DNA of 64,000 nucleotides from JANSWY01 sp965228955 (lineage in GTDB: Bacteria > Bacteroidota > Bacteroidia > Cytophagales > Cyclobacteriaceae). The stretch lies in contig OZ245848.1 in the NCBI GenBank assembly GCA_965228955.1, forward strand, positions 620,001 to 684,000, in the 5' to 3' direction. Shown here piece by piece: positions 45,080-53,255 of this stretch. Position 1 is the first letter of the stretch. The number at the start of each line of letters is the position of its first letter. Made by a program: the position numbers and the translations under genes. The notes below the pieces were generated by a model, which was not told where the DNA came from, did not search any database, and saw only the letters and a list, made by a program, of their open reading frames with translations.

Positions 45080-45397
45080 AGTTGGCCTGAATTTACACCG
45101 TCTTTCCTAAACAATCAATCTTCTCAATTCAGTCTGACGAAGAATAGTCAATGCTTATTGTATTGTAATACAAGTAAATATAGGTGTTTGGTTTAGTCAA
45201 TTCTGGAAACGACCACTATATCCTCCTAAACAACCGATTGCTCATGTCAAACTGCAATTTACAACACCTGAAAGATCCTTGTAGAGACATTTGTGTCGTT
45301 GGACCGGGTATTGCATTGATTGGTCTAAAAAGCTGAAAAAGAGGCAACTACAGGATGTTTTAAGCAGTAAAAGGTAGCAGATCAGAAACCTAAGGAC
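45080..45397. other. divergent intergenic region between LytS-like and DUF5916 genes
   Basis: A 318-base gap without a recognisable gene. It contains a 7-2-7 inverted repeat at 45158-45173 (TTGTATT-GT-AATACAA), a possible operator. No clear TTG / TAnnTTTG promoter was found on the DUF5916 side. Confidence 0.45.
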
Positions 45398-47611
45398 ATG
45401 CTCAAAATTTTTACAACTCACCTATTATTACTTTTCACCTTGATCGGGTATTCACAAACAGTTGCTGACTATCAGTCCAACTATCAACTGGAAATGAATC
45501 GCTCAAAAGGTGAAATCATTTTAGATGGTATTTTAGATGATGAAGGATGGCAAGAAGTAAAGTCGGCTAGTCCCTTTAGAAATCATTGGCCATTGGATAC
45601 CGGTCTTGCAGCAGCACATACAGAGGTATTTGTAACGTACGATGAGAATTTTTTCTATGTAGCGGCAAAATTGTATGACCATGGAGAAAGAATTATTCAG
45701 TCCTTGAAAAGAGATAGTGAGGGGCATTGGTCTAGCGATGCATTCACTGTGGTTTTGGATCCTGTAAACCAAAGGTCTAGTGGATTTATGTTTGGTGTAA
45801 ATGCAGGTGGAGCACAGATGGAGGGTGATATTACCTCAAAAGGTGGGAGCGTAGAAGGAAGTAGAAACTGGGATAATAAATGGTATTCTGAGATTGCTCA
45901 ATTTGAAGACCACTGGTCTGTTGAGATTGCTATTCCATTTAAATCCTTGAGGTATAATAGTGCTAATACAACATGGGGAATTAATTTCATTCGGAATGAT
46001 ATGGAAAGAAATGAATACTCCACATGGACTGAATTTCCTAGAAACTTCAGAGGTATCAATATGGCCTATTATGGTGCTCTAAGGTGGGATAAGGCGCCAA
46101 AACCGGCGAACGGAAAAGTAGTATTGATTCCATATACGTCTGGAGGTGTATCGAGAGACTTTGAAGAGAATGAACCTACAAAGGGAAGTATTGATGTAGG
46201 AACTGATGCAAAAATTGCGATCACTTCTACACTAAACCTGGACTTGACAGTTAATCCAGACTTCTCAAATATTGACGTGGATCAACAAGTAACAAACCTG
46301 GAGAGATTTAGTATTTTCTTTCCAGAAAGAAGGAATTTCTTCCTGGAGAATAGTGACGTTTTTTCAAATTTCGGGAGCTGGGGTGTAAGACCATTTTTTA
46401 GCAGGCAAATTGGAATTAGAGATGGCTCACCAATTCCAATACTGTATGGAGCGAGATTATCTGGAAATATTAATAAAAGCCTTAGGATTGGAATATTGGA
46501 CGTGCAAACAAAAGCTACCGATGAGGCCAATGCAGAAAACTATGCGGTAGCAGCATTTCATCAGAGAGTGCTTGGAAGATCAACCATCAGAGGATTATTC
46601 GCAAACCGTCAATCTACTGAAGAAGTTGAAGGTGTTTTTCAAGAAGTTTATAACAGAACAGCCGGAGGAGAATTTGAATATGTTTCCAAGGGAGGAAAGC
46701 TGACAGCCCGAACAATGGCTCATATATCTATGAACCCTGGGACTAATTCAGATAATGGATTTTATGCAGCTACTTTAGATTATAATGATCGTAGAGGGTT
46801 TATTGGAATGGATTTGAACTCAGTGGGGAGAAACTTTGTCGCAGATATGGGATTTACTCCGAGATTGCACAATTATGATGCTGTTTTAGATACAACTGTT
46901 AGAATGGGATATCATTTGGTTAACCCGTGGATGGGACTGAACTTTTTTCCAAGTGATAATTCAAAAATCAACAGACATGGACCTAGAACATGGCATATGA
47001 TCTGGCTAAATGAAGACGGCAGCTTTCAGGAACGAAGGTCCAACTTTGCTTATAATATTGGATTTGCTAATAGGAGCAATACATTCTTTAGACTAGCAAA
47101 TACTGATGTTAGGTTGCCAGTTCCAACTGATTTAGTTGGAGGGGATGAGCCACTTCCGATAGACCGCTACAACTTTACCAACTTTGTAATTAACCATGAA
47201 ACAGATTCAAGAAAGAAAGTCTCTGGTAATGCTTTTATAAACTTTGGTGAATTCTACAATGGTACAAGGCTTGGATTTGGAGGGACAGTTAATTTAAGAG
47301 CTCAACCTTGGGGTAATTTTGGAATTAGTTATACCCAAAACAGAATTGAGCTTCCAGGAAATTACGGCTCTACAGATTTGATCTTGATTGGTACTCAAGC
47401 AGAAGTTTCCTTCTCAAATAAAATGTTCTGGACATCCTTTTTGCAATACAATACCCAGGCAGGAAATTTCAATATCAACAGTAGGTTTCAATGGAGATAT
47501 AAACCAATGTCCGATCTATTCATCGTATACAGCGAAAATTATGCTACAGACGGACTGAATGTTAAAAACAGAGGAATTGTGTTCAAGCTTACTTACTGGC
47601 TGAACATGTAG
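45398..47611 (+). CDS. DUF5916 outer-membrane protein with CBM9-like N-terminal domain
   Basis: A 737-residue protein with signal peptide (MLKIFTTHLLLLFTLIGYSQ). Residues about 33-230 form a carbohydrate-binding family 9-like beta sandwich (KGEIILDGILDDEGWQEV, FFYVAAKLYD, AFTVVLDPVNQRSSGFMF, WSVEIAIPFKSLRY). The remainder is the DUF5916 barrel (DLTVNPDFSNIDVDQQVTNL, FFPERRNFFLENSDVF, FFSRQIGIRDG) ending in strands to WLNM. The family is common in Bacteroidota and has no proven function; uptake of a glycan or peptide-like ligand is speculative. Confidence 0.9.
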   Translation: MLKIFTTHLLLLFTLIGYSQTVADYQSNYQLEMNRSKGEIILDGILDDEGWQEVKSASPFRNHWPLDTGLAAAHTEVFVTYDENFFYVAAKLYDHGERIIQSLKRDSEGHWSSDAFTVVLDPVNQRSSGFMFGVNAGGAQMEGDITSKGGSVEGSRNWDNKWYSEIAQFEDHWSVEIAIPFKSLRYNSANTTWGINFIRNDMERNEYSTWTEFPRNFRGINMAYYGALRWDKAPKPANGKVVLIPYTSGGVSRDFEENEPTKGSIDVGTDAKIAITSTLNLDLTVNPDFSNIDVDQQVTNLERFSIFFPERRNFFLENSDVFSNFGSWGVRPFFSRQIGIRDGSPIPILYGARLSGNINKSLRIGILDVQTKATDEANAENYAVAAFHQRVLGRSTIRGLFANRQSTEEVEGVFQEVYNRTAGGEFEYVSKGGKLTARTMAHISMNPGTNSDNGFYAATLDYNDRRGFIGMDLNSVGRNFVADMGFTPRLHNYDAVLDTTVRMGYHLVNPWMGLNFFPSDNSKINRHGPRTWHMIWLNEDGSFQERRSNFAYNIGFANRSNTFFRLANTDVRLPVPTDLVGGDEPLPIDRYNFTNFVINHETDSRKKVSGNAFINFGEFYNGTRLGFGGTVNLRAQPWGNFGISYTQNRIELPGNYGSTDLILIGTQAEVSFSNKMFWTSFLQYNTQAGNFNINSRFQWRYKPMSDLFIVYSENYATDGLNVKNRGIVFKLTYWLNM

Positions 47612-47668
47612 CATGCAAAACCCCACAGATTGGTTTAGGTTCTGATTATTTTGTAGTTAAATTAGACC

Positions 47669-47693
47669 GCCCGATGATGCCGCATCATCGGGC
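47669..47693. terminator. GC-rich hairpin between convergent genes
   Basis: GCCCGATGATGC (47669-47680) and GCATCATCGGGC (47682-47693) are exact complements, giving an 11-bp stem with a CCG loop. It lies between the convergent DUF5916 and methyltransferase genes; a weak T-rich stretch follows at 47701-47718. A bidirectional terminator is likely. Confidence 0.65.
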
Positions 47694-47709
47694 TCCATGC
47701 TTTATACTT

Positions 47710-49314
47710 CTATTTTCCTTTCAGTAAATTAACAGTAACCGTGGCAAGGTCCGAATCAGGAAACCTCTTGAAATGTTTGGGATGAGGAGATAGTCCAGCC
47801 AATTCTGCCACTTTGTTAAAAACATCTACTTCCACGATATACTGATCTGAATAACCATGAGTAGCATCATATGCTGTAGCGGCAGTTTTTCCTACGCTTT
47901 GAGCAGCCAACTCCGGCGAAACAGTATGCAGTTCAATCACTAATAGGCCGAACTTTTGAACGAAAGGACTCCATTTCTTAAAATGTTCAAGTAGTGAGTT
48001 TTCTACCTTTGCATTGTCTATCATTCCACCACGATAAGCATAAGCTCCGGTCGAATTGCTCTTACCAATTTCATCCACCTTAGGTTCTTCCCAAATCCGG
48101 TTGTGGTCCAAAAATGTTCTTACATTTAGTAAGTCTTCCAGGGCAATTCCATAGTTTTCTTTTAAATCTTTAGCCAGTAGATCTGGTCTTCCAATATCTC
48201 CCCACACCACTTTTGCCCAAATGTCTGTTTTTATCAGGTTTGCCCTTGTGATTTTTAATGCAGCTTCATTGTAATCGGCTCCTACAAGAAACAGAGGATG
48301 ATCTTCGAGTACTTTTCCTCTTTCCGTTTTTAGTTCGATTACCTCAAAAAGATGTGTAAGAAAAGCTCCATTTCCACAACCCATATCCAGAATACCTTTA
48401 GGTTGATCTTCTATTGGCTGGTTGAATATGTCTATTATGATTTCATCAATTACCTTAAAATAATTCGAGTGAGCTCCACCGCTTCCCCAAACATTCATCG
48501 CTCGATCTACATGGATTTCCGGACCACTAGTTTCCTGATCCCAAAGTATTCTTGGGTTACCAAAGATTAGGTCATCTAATTTTCTAAGAGTTGGGATATA
48601 GGAAACTGTCACTCCATATGCACTGGCTTTTTTAGCAAAGAACAAACCGGCTTCTGTAAACTGATAGGTACCGTTTTTCTTGATAAACCAATTGAGATCA
48701 GTGAATATGTCCAGGATTTTCCTGAAACTTTCTGCATCACTGTGAAACTCCTCTGGTTTGAACGATGCTTCCATGAAATATTTATGAAACATTCCACTCA
48801 TGCCCAGGTGTACAATTGTAGGTCCTACTATTATTCCTTCAATATGCTTTAGTACTTGATGTCGTATTCTCTCCTCTTGAGAATTCTTAGCTTTTAGTCC
48901 ATAGTTGTTTATAAACTGGTGATGAATTTGTTCCAGCATTCTGAAAGGTTCCAATTCAAACTTTCTTGGATGAAATTGCTCTGAATATTTCAAAAGCTGC
49001 ACTACATCGCGATATATTTCTGCTAGACTAAAAGCAATTGTTGAGTCATCTGTGATTTGGTAATTTGTGAAATCACCATCAATAGATTGTTTCAGCCAAC
49101 CTTGAGAGCACAATACCCTTAGAGCCACGTTTAGATAACCTTTATTAGCATTAAACTCATCACAAATAGAATCAATGGATGCTGTTTCGTTTGTAAGTAA
49201 GTATTTTAGCACACCTTTTTCATGAAGTGAATAGGCCGTAGGAGCCACTACAATACCGTCAAGATGGCGAAAGATATTCTCTCGCAAACTTCGTTTGTCT
49301 TCTCTGCTTAACAT
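47710..49314 (-). CDS. AprA-like class I SAM methyltransferase with duplicated winged-helix domains
   Basis: A 534-residue protein. The N-terminal part contains two related units, FRHLDGIVVAPTAYSLHEKG (about 15-35) and KHIEGIIVGPTIVHLGMSGM (about 156-175), each followed by a winged-helix-like segment, as in plant-type O-methyltransferases but doubled. The SAM domain starts with ILDMGCGNGAFLTHLF (about 305-320) and continues with VGADYNEAALKITRANL. A long insert (DLLNVRTFLDHNRIWEEP) and a conserved C-terminal part follow. This resembles the AprA-type methyltransferase domain known from apratoxin and related polyketide pathways, but no polyketide genes are near. Substrate unknown. Confidence 0.75.
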   Translation of the reverse strand: MLSREDKRSLRENIFRHLDGIVVAPTAYSLHEKGVLKYLLTNETASIDSICDEFNANKGYLNVALRVLCSQGWLKQSIDGDFTNYQITDDSTIAFSLAEIYRDVVQLLKYSEQFHPRKFELEPFRMLEQIHHQFINNYGLKAKNSQEERIRHQVLKHIEGIIVGPTIVHLGMSGMFHKYFMEASFKPEEFHSDAESFRKILDIFTDLNWFIKKNGTYQFTEAGLFFAKKASAYGVTVSYIPTLRKLDDLIFGNPRILWDQETSGPEIHVDRAMNVWGSGGAHSNYFKVIDEIIIDIFNQPIEDQPKGILDMGCGNGAFLTHLFEVIELKTERGKVLEDHPLFLVGADYNEAALKITRANLIKTDIWAKVVWGDIGRPDLLAKDLKENYGIALEDLLNVRTFLDHNRIWEEPKVDEIGKSNSTGAYAYRGGMIDNAKVENSLLEHFKKWSPFVQKFGLLVIELHTVSPELAAQSVGKTAATAYDATHGYSDQYIVEVDVFNKVAELAGLSPHPKHFKRFPDSDLATVTVNLLKGK

Positions 49315-49385
49315 TTTGGGTTGTTGTTAAAAAAATAAGCTCACCAAATCTAGAAATTTATTTTAGAGAAGGAAATCCTGATCAG

Positions 49386-50207
49386 CTATTTAATTTGAAG
49401 ATGAATATGATCATCATGCCTAACCGCATGGCAACCATGGAAGCGGATTTTTGAATCCCTGTTAAGCTTCCATCTGGATTTTAAATGCGGTTCTATGAAT
49501 ATTTTAGAGGTCATCTGATTGGAGCTTAAAAGTCTAATGTAGTCAGACGTACGTTCCGAGTCTACTATGTATTTATCCGAGTTCCACTGTGGGACTAATT
49601 TATGAATGAAACTACACTGCCAATTTCCTTCCTGAGTACAAATAGTGGGATAATCAATTTCATTAGGTTTTGGACTTGCATATACTCCATATCCAATGAA
49701 AGAGGGAGTATTGTTTACACTTTCTTTATTCTTTGAGTCTTTATACAAGAAAGCAATGTCAATTTTCTTTCCGTCATTATGACTTAGATGTGGAATCAAT
49801 GGGAAACCATCAACAAAGGGGAAGTTTGCATCTAAATAGTTTATTGTCGTACCTGGGTATTTTTTTGATAACCGATTAGAACTCTTTTTCACAACTTGCC
49901 ACAATTCTGGTGTTACATAATGCCGGTTCAAAAGGCAAGTTCCAAAATTTCGAGGTTTAATCATTCCGGTTAATGGTAAAGCGACTCTACCAAATAATGG
50001 AGCGATTAAAGGAATGATGATCAGGCTTAATAATGCGTATGCAACAAAGAATGCACCTGATTTCAAATACTTGTTCACTTTCCATTTGTTCCATATAATT
50101 AGGCACAACAAATACACCAATCCTCCGATTTGAGACAGGATTGTAAGTGAAATGAAAATTGTAAGTTGAAATAGAAAGTTAAAAGCTCTTCTCAGATAGA
50201 CATTCAT
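49386..50207 (-). CDS. membrane protein with LAS-type (MepA/D-Ala-D-Ala-like) metallopeptidase motifs
   Basis: A 273-residue protein (ATG 50207; the preceding codon is TTG). Two hydrophobic regions (about 9-38 and 50-75) anchor it, and the rest would be outside the cytoplasm. A His-x2-Gly-x3-Asp signature appears as SHNDGKKID (His143, Asp150) and a His-x-His as DDHIHLQI at the extreme C-terminus, the zinc-ligand pattern of LAS peptidases such as VanX and MepA. Four Cys residues may form disulphides. Peptidoglycan cleavage is the likely role but is an inference from motifs only. Confidence 0.6.
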   Translation of the reverse strand: MNVYLRRAFNFLFQLTIFISLTILSQIGGLVYLLCLIIWNKWKVNKYLKSGAFFVAYALLSLIIIPLIAPLFGRVALPLTGMIKPRNFGTCLLNRHYVTPELWQVVKKSSNRLSKKYPGTTINYLDANFPFVDGFPLIPHLSHNDGKKIDIAFLYKDSKNKESVNNTPSFIGYGVYASPKPNEIDYPTICTQEGNWQCSFIHKLVPQWNSDKYIVDSERTSDYIRLLSSNQMTSKIFIEPHLKSRWKLNRDSKIRFHGCHAVRHDDHIHLQIK

Positions 50208-50234
50208 CAATAAATAAACGGTAGGAACATCTAT

Positions 50235-50573
50235 TTATGATGTTGAATTAATTACACCTTTGAAGAACTGAATTGCTCCGAATACAATTGCTCCCCAGAA
50301 AATATAGCCAATATCTGCAATTGTAGCTACGGTACCACCGATTGCCCAAAGTGCACCATATAGCATGTCTTTGCCGGCTCTATCCTTTTTGGCTTTAGTA
50401 ATTTCATCCTGGATGTTGTTTACAACTGCTGAAGCAGATTCCTGATCCAGGCCCTGCTCTACCAAATGGTCTATTGCCTGCTGAGAAGATTTACCCTGAT
50501 TAACAATTAGGTCTGCAGCATGATTGTAAACCTGGTTTACAATTTCCTGTTGGCTAGGTTCTTGATTTTCCAT
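50235..50573 (-). CDS. small membrane protein of unknown function
   Basis: A 112-residue protein. I use ATG 50573 (MENQEPSQQEIVNQVYNHAA); a start at 50597 would add eight residues. Residues 15-50 form a helical repeat-like segment (GKSSQQAIDHLVEQGLDQES) reminiscent of UBA-like or similar three-helix units, followed by two hydrophobic helices (LYGALWAIGGTVATIADIGY, FWGAIVFGAIQFFKGV). No function recognised. It lies 27 bases upstream of the LAS-type gene in the same direction. Confidence 0.55.
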   Translation of the reverse strand: MENQEPSQQEIVNQVYNHAADLIVNQGKSSQQAIDHLVEQGLDQESASAVVNNIQDEITKAKKDRAGKDMLYGALWAIGGTVATIADIGYIFWGAIVFGAIQFFKGVINSTS

Positions 50574-50704
50574 TATTAATAAGTCTAGTAATATCATCGA
50601 AGCACCAGATGATTGCTGATTTTTCGACAGTTCATGATCACTTGGAAGATAGTGAAAAGATTATGGATTAGCGAAAAATCCTGTTTAAACCTCGATTTTT
50701 TAAT

Positions 50705-50712
50705 TATATTTG
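50705..50712 (+). promoter_or_regulatory. candidate -7 element of the TetR gene
   Basis: TATATTTG matches TAnnTTTG exactly and lies 25 bases before the ATG at 50738. A TTG at the -33 position is not evident. Confidence 0.45.
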
Positions 50713-50716
50713 AATT

Positions 50717-50734
50717 ACATACTAAACAGTACGT
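50717..50734. promoter_or_regulatory. 18-bp palindromic operator for the TetR repressor
   Basis: ACATACT-AAAC-AGTACGT is a 7-4-7 inverted repeat with a single mismatch. It sits between the -7 box (50705-50712) and the TetR start codon, overlapping the expected transcription start. Autorepression by the downstream TetR protein is the simplest reading. Confidence 0.6.
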
Positions 50735-50737
50735 GAC

Positions 50738-51328
50738 ATGGGAAAAGCTGCAATTACGAGAAAAACCATTCTCAATAAAGCATTTGATCTAATTTATCAA
50801 AAAGGCTACCAAGCCACAAGTGTTGATAATATTTTAGATCAGACCCATGTGACCAAGGGAGCATTCTACTACCATTTCGAAAATAAAGAAGATATGGGTG
50901 TTAGAATGGTGGAAGAGGTGATTTACCCAAAACTTTATGATGCATTGATTATGCCACTGGAGGATTCAGAAGATCCTATTAATGATATATTCAAGGTTAT
51001 TATGAACTTCTTCAAACTAGCAGATTATCAAACTATTATGTACGGTTGCCCTACCAGCAACATGATTCAGGAGATGGCCCCATTAAGTGATCGTTTTCAT
51101 GAAGCATTGAAAAATATAACTGACACCTGGCAAGGTACTATTGAAGCAGCTTTGAAAAGAGGGCAAGAAAATGGTACCGTCAACAGAACAGTTGATACTG
51201 AAAGTGTAGCGCAGTTTATTGTCGTTAGTTATGAAGGATTGAGATCATTGGGAAAAGTGTATCAATCTAAATTATACTATAAGAATTATCTAAAGCAACT
51301 AAGAGCATATTTAGCTACGCTTCAATAG
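50738..51328 (+). CDS. TetR/AcrR family transcriptional regulator
   Basis: A 196-residue regulator. N-terminal HTH: AAITRKTILNKAFDLIYQKG, then TSVDNILDQTHVTKGAFYYH and FENKEDMGVRMV. The C-terminal domain (GCPTSNMIQEMAPLSDRFHE, ESVAQFIVVSYEGLRSLGKV) is of the type seen in YxaF/LmrA- and AcuR-like repressors that respond to small organic molecules; Cys at CPTSN is conserved in that group. The symporter gene follows 52 bases later and may be co-regulated. Confidence 0.88.
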   Translation: MGKAAITRKTILNKAFDLIYQKGYQATSVDNILDQTHVTKGAFYYHFENKEDMGVRMVEEVIYPKLYDALIMPLEDSEDPINDIFKVIMNFFKLADYQTIMYGCPTSNMIQEMAPLSDRFHEALKNITDTWQGTIEAALKRGQENGTVNRTVDTESVAQFIVVSYEGLRSLGKVYQSKLYYKNYLKQLRAYLATLQ

Positions 51329-51380
51329 GAGTGTGAGCAATTCGGTTATATTTACGCCCACTAAATTTACCTGAACTTAT

Positions 51381-53159
51381 ATGTTGCTCAACAATACAGA
51401 CTGGATTTTAGTATTCGCCTACTTTGCGGTTTCACTTGGAATAGGAATCTGGGTAGCCCGATCCACGAAAAACACATCAGATTACTTTACAGGAGGAGGA
51501 AAAATGCCATGGTGGCTCTTGGGTGTATCCATGGTGGCAACTACATTTTCTACAGATACGCCAAACCTTGTAACTGACATTGTTAGACAAAATGGAGTTT
51601 CCGGGAACTGGGTCTGGTGGGCTTTCTTGCTTACTGGATTATTGACTGTGTTTGTTTACGCTCGGTTGTGGAAGAAGTCAGGAGTATTAACAGATGTTGA
51701 GTTTTATGAGATAAGGTATAGTGGAAAGATGGCAACTTTCCTAAGAGGTTTTAGAGCAATCTATCTGGGGTTTTTCTTCAACGTGGTAATAATGGCATCT
51801 GTTTCTCTTGCTGCTATTAAAATTGGTGGCATACTACTTGGTTTGTCTCCTGTTGAAACTATACTTATTGCTAGTGCTGTAACTGTTGTCTATAGTGCGA
51901 TAGGAGGTTTAAAAGGAGTTTTATTCACGGATTTCATTCAGTTCTTTTTGAGCATAGGTGGTGCCATCACTGCTGCAATCATTTCATTAAATCACCCTAA
52001 GGTTGGTGGGTTATCAAATTTACTGAGTCATGAAAGTGTAGTAGACAAACTTTCGTTCTTCCCGGATCCTGGAAATGTTGAGCAGTTCATTACCATATTA
52101 TTGATTCCATTATTTGTTCAATGGTGGAGTGTTTGGTATCCGGGTTCAGAGCCTGGCGGAGGAGGATATGTTGCGCAAAGAATGTTTGCAGCAAAGAATG
52201 AAAGCAATGCAATCAAAGCTGTTTTCCTTTTCAACATTGCACATTATGCATTGCGACCATGGCCCTGGATTATTGTTGCGCTGTGCTCAATAATTGTATT
52301 TCCTAACCTTCAAAGCTTTCAGGAAGCATTTCCAGGTTCAGAAGCAGCCTTGGGACATGATCTTGGATATCCGGCAATGTTGACTTTCCTACCACATGGT
52401 ATATTAGGTCTGGTTGTGACATCATTGATAGCAGCTTATATGTCTACAATTAGTACACACCTGAATTGGGGTTCATCGTATATCGTTCATGATTTTTATA
52501 AACGATTTGTAAAACCAGAAAGCACAGAGAAGGAACTTCTTTGGGTGGGAAGACTAAGTACAGTGGTCCTAATGGCTGTAGCGATTGTAATTTCATTGCT
52601 CCTTGAAAATGCTTTAGATAGTTTTCAGATACTACTTCAAATTGGTGCTGGAACTGGTCTAATATTCATTTTAAGATGGTTCTGGTGGAGAGTTAATGCC
52701 CTAAGTGAAATCACTGCAATGGCTGTAAGTTTTGTGGTAGCGGTAGCATTTAAAGTGATGGAATACTATGGTCTTGATTGGTTTAACGGATGGCAACAAT
52801 TAGTAGTTGGCGTAGGAATAACCACCATTTCCTGGGTTTTGGTAGCATATTTGTCGGAACCTACTGAACGGTCTGTTTTGGCTTCCTTCCTTGAAAAGGT
52901 AAAACCAGGAGGCCCAGGGTGGAGACATATCATAGACATCTCACCAGAGCCAATTAAAGGAATTGAATTGGAAGATAAAACGTGGAAAGTGCCTTATGGA
53001 ATACTATGTATGATAAGCGGAACAGTAGGGATCTATAGTTTGCTGCTGGGGACCGGCCATTTTATTTATGGTAATCTTATACCAGCAATATTGGTATCAG
53101 GTTTAGCAGTTGTGGCGTTTTATTTTGTTAGTCGGTTTTGGAAGAAGATAGTAGAATAA
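51381..53159 (+). CDS. sodium:solute symporter (SSS family)
   Basis: A 592-residue transporter with about 13-14 helices. SSS motifs: DYFTGGGKMPWWLLGVSMVA, STDTPNLVTDIV, AIGGLKGVLFTDFIQFFLS, GLVVTSLIAAYMSTISTHLN and WGSSYIVHDFYKRFV. The driving ion is likely Na+. Homologues carry sugars, amino acids, organic acids or nucleosides; the substrate here cannot be told. A C-terminal soluble stretch (FLEKVKPGGPGWRH) precedes two last helices. The preceding TetR gene may regulate it. Confidence 0.93.
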   Translation: MLLNNTDWILVFAYFAVSLGIGIWVARSTKNTSDYFTGGGKMPWWLLGVSMVATTFSTDTPNLVTDIVRQNGVSGNWVWWAFLLTGLLTVFVYARLWKKSGVLTDVEFYEIRYSGKMATFLRGFRAIYLGFFFNVVIMASVSLAAIKIGGILLGLSPVETILIASAVTVVYSAIGGLKGVLFTDFIQFFLSIGGAITAAIISLNHPKVGGLSNLLSHESVVDKLSFFPDPGNVEQFITILLIPLFVQWWSVWYPGSEPGGGGYVAQRMFAAKNESNAIKAVFLFNIAHYALRPWPWIIVALCSIIVFPNLQSFQEAFPGSEAALGHDLGYPAMLTFLPHGILGLVVTSLIAAYMSTISTHLNWGSSYIVHDFYKRFVKPESTEKELLWVGRLSTVVLMAVAIVISLLLENALDSFQILLQIGAGTGLIFILRWFWWRVNALSEITAMAVSFVVAVAFKVMEYYGLDWFNGWQQLVVGVGITTISWVLVAYLSEPTERSVLASFLEKVKPGGPGWRHIIDISPEPIKGIELEDKTWKVPYGILCMISGTVGIYSLLLGTGHFIYGNLIPAILVSGLAVVAFYFVSRFWKKIVE

Positions 53160-53213
53160 TCAAAGTGACAAAGTGGCACTTTGATATTTGTAAATAATGG
53201 ATTGTTCTTATTT

Positions 53214-53246
53214 CCCTCTCCTCAAGGAGAGTGTGCCCAAAGGGCG
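53214..53246. repeat. tandem hairpin, REP-like extragenic palindrome
   Basis: CTCTCCT-CA-AGGAGAG (53216-53231) is followed by GCCC-AAA-GGGC (53235-53245) and a GGTGAGG-type tail running into the stop of the histidine kinase gene. The pattern resembles dispersed palindromes of the CTCTCC...GGAGAG plus GCCC...GGGC kind seen in many bacterial genomes. It could also act as a bidirectional terminator between the symporter and the kinase. Confidence 0.4.
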
Positions 53247-53255
53247 GGTGAGGTG

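Noticed and set aside
45158..45173. Inverted repeat TTGTATT-GT-AATACAA as a LytTR binding site
   Set aside because: LytTR sites are usually direct repeats, and the sequence is AT-rich enough to arise by chance; noted only as a possible operator.
53160..53184. TCAAAGTG / CACTTTGA inverted repeat after the symporter as a terminator
   Set aside because: Eight-bp stem with a nine-base loop and no T run; too weak to call.
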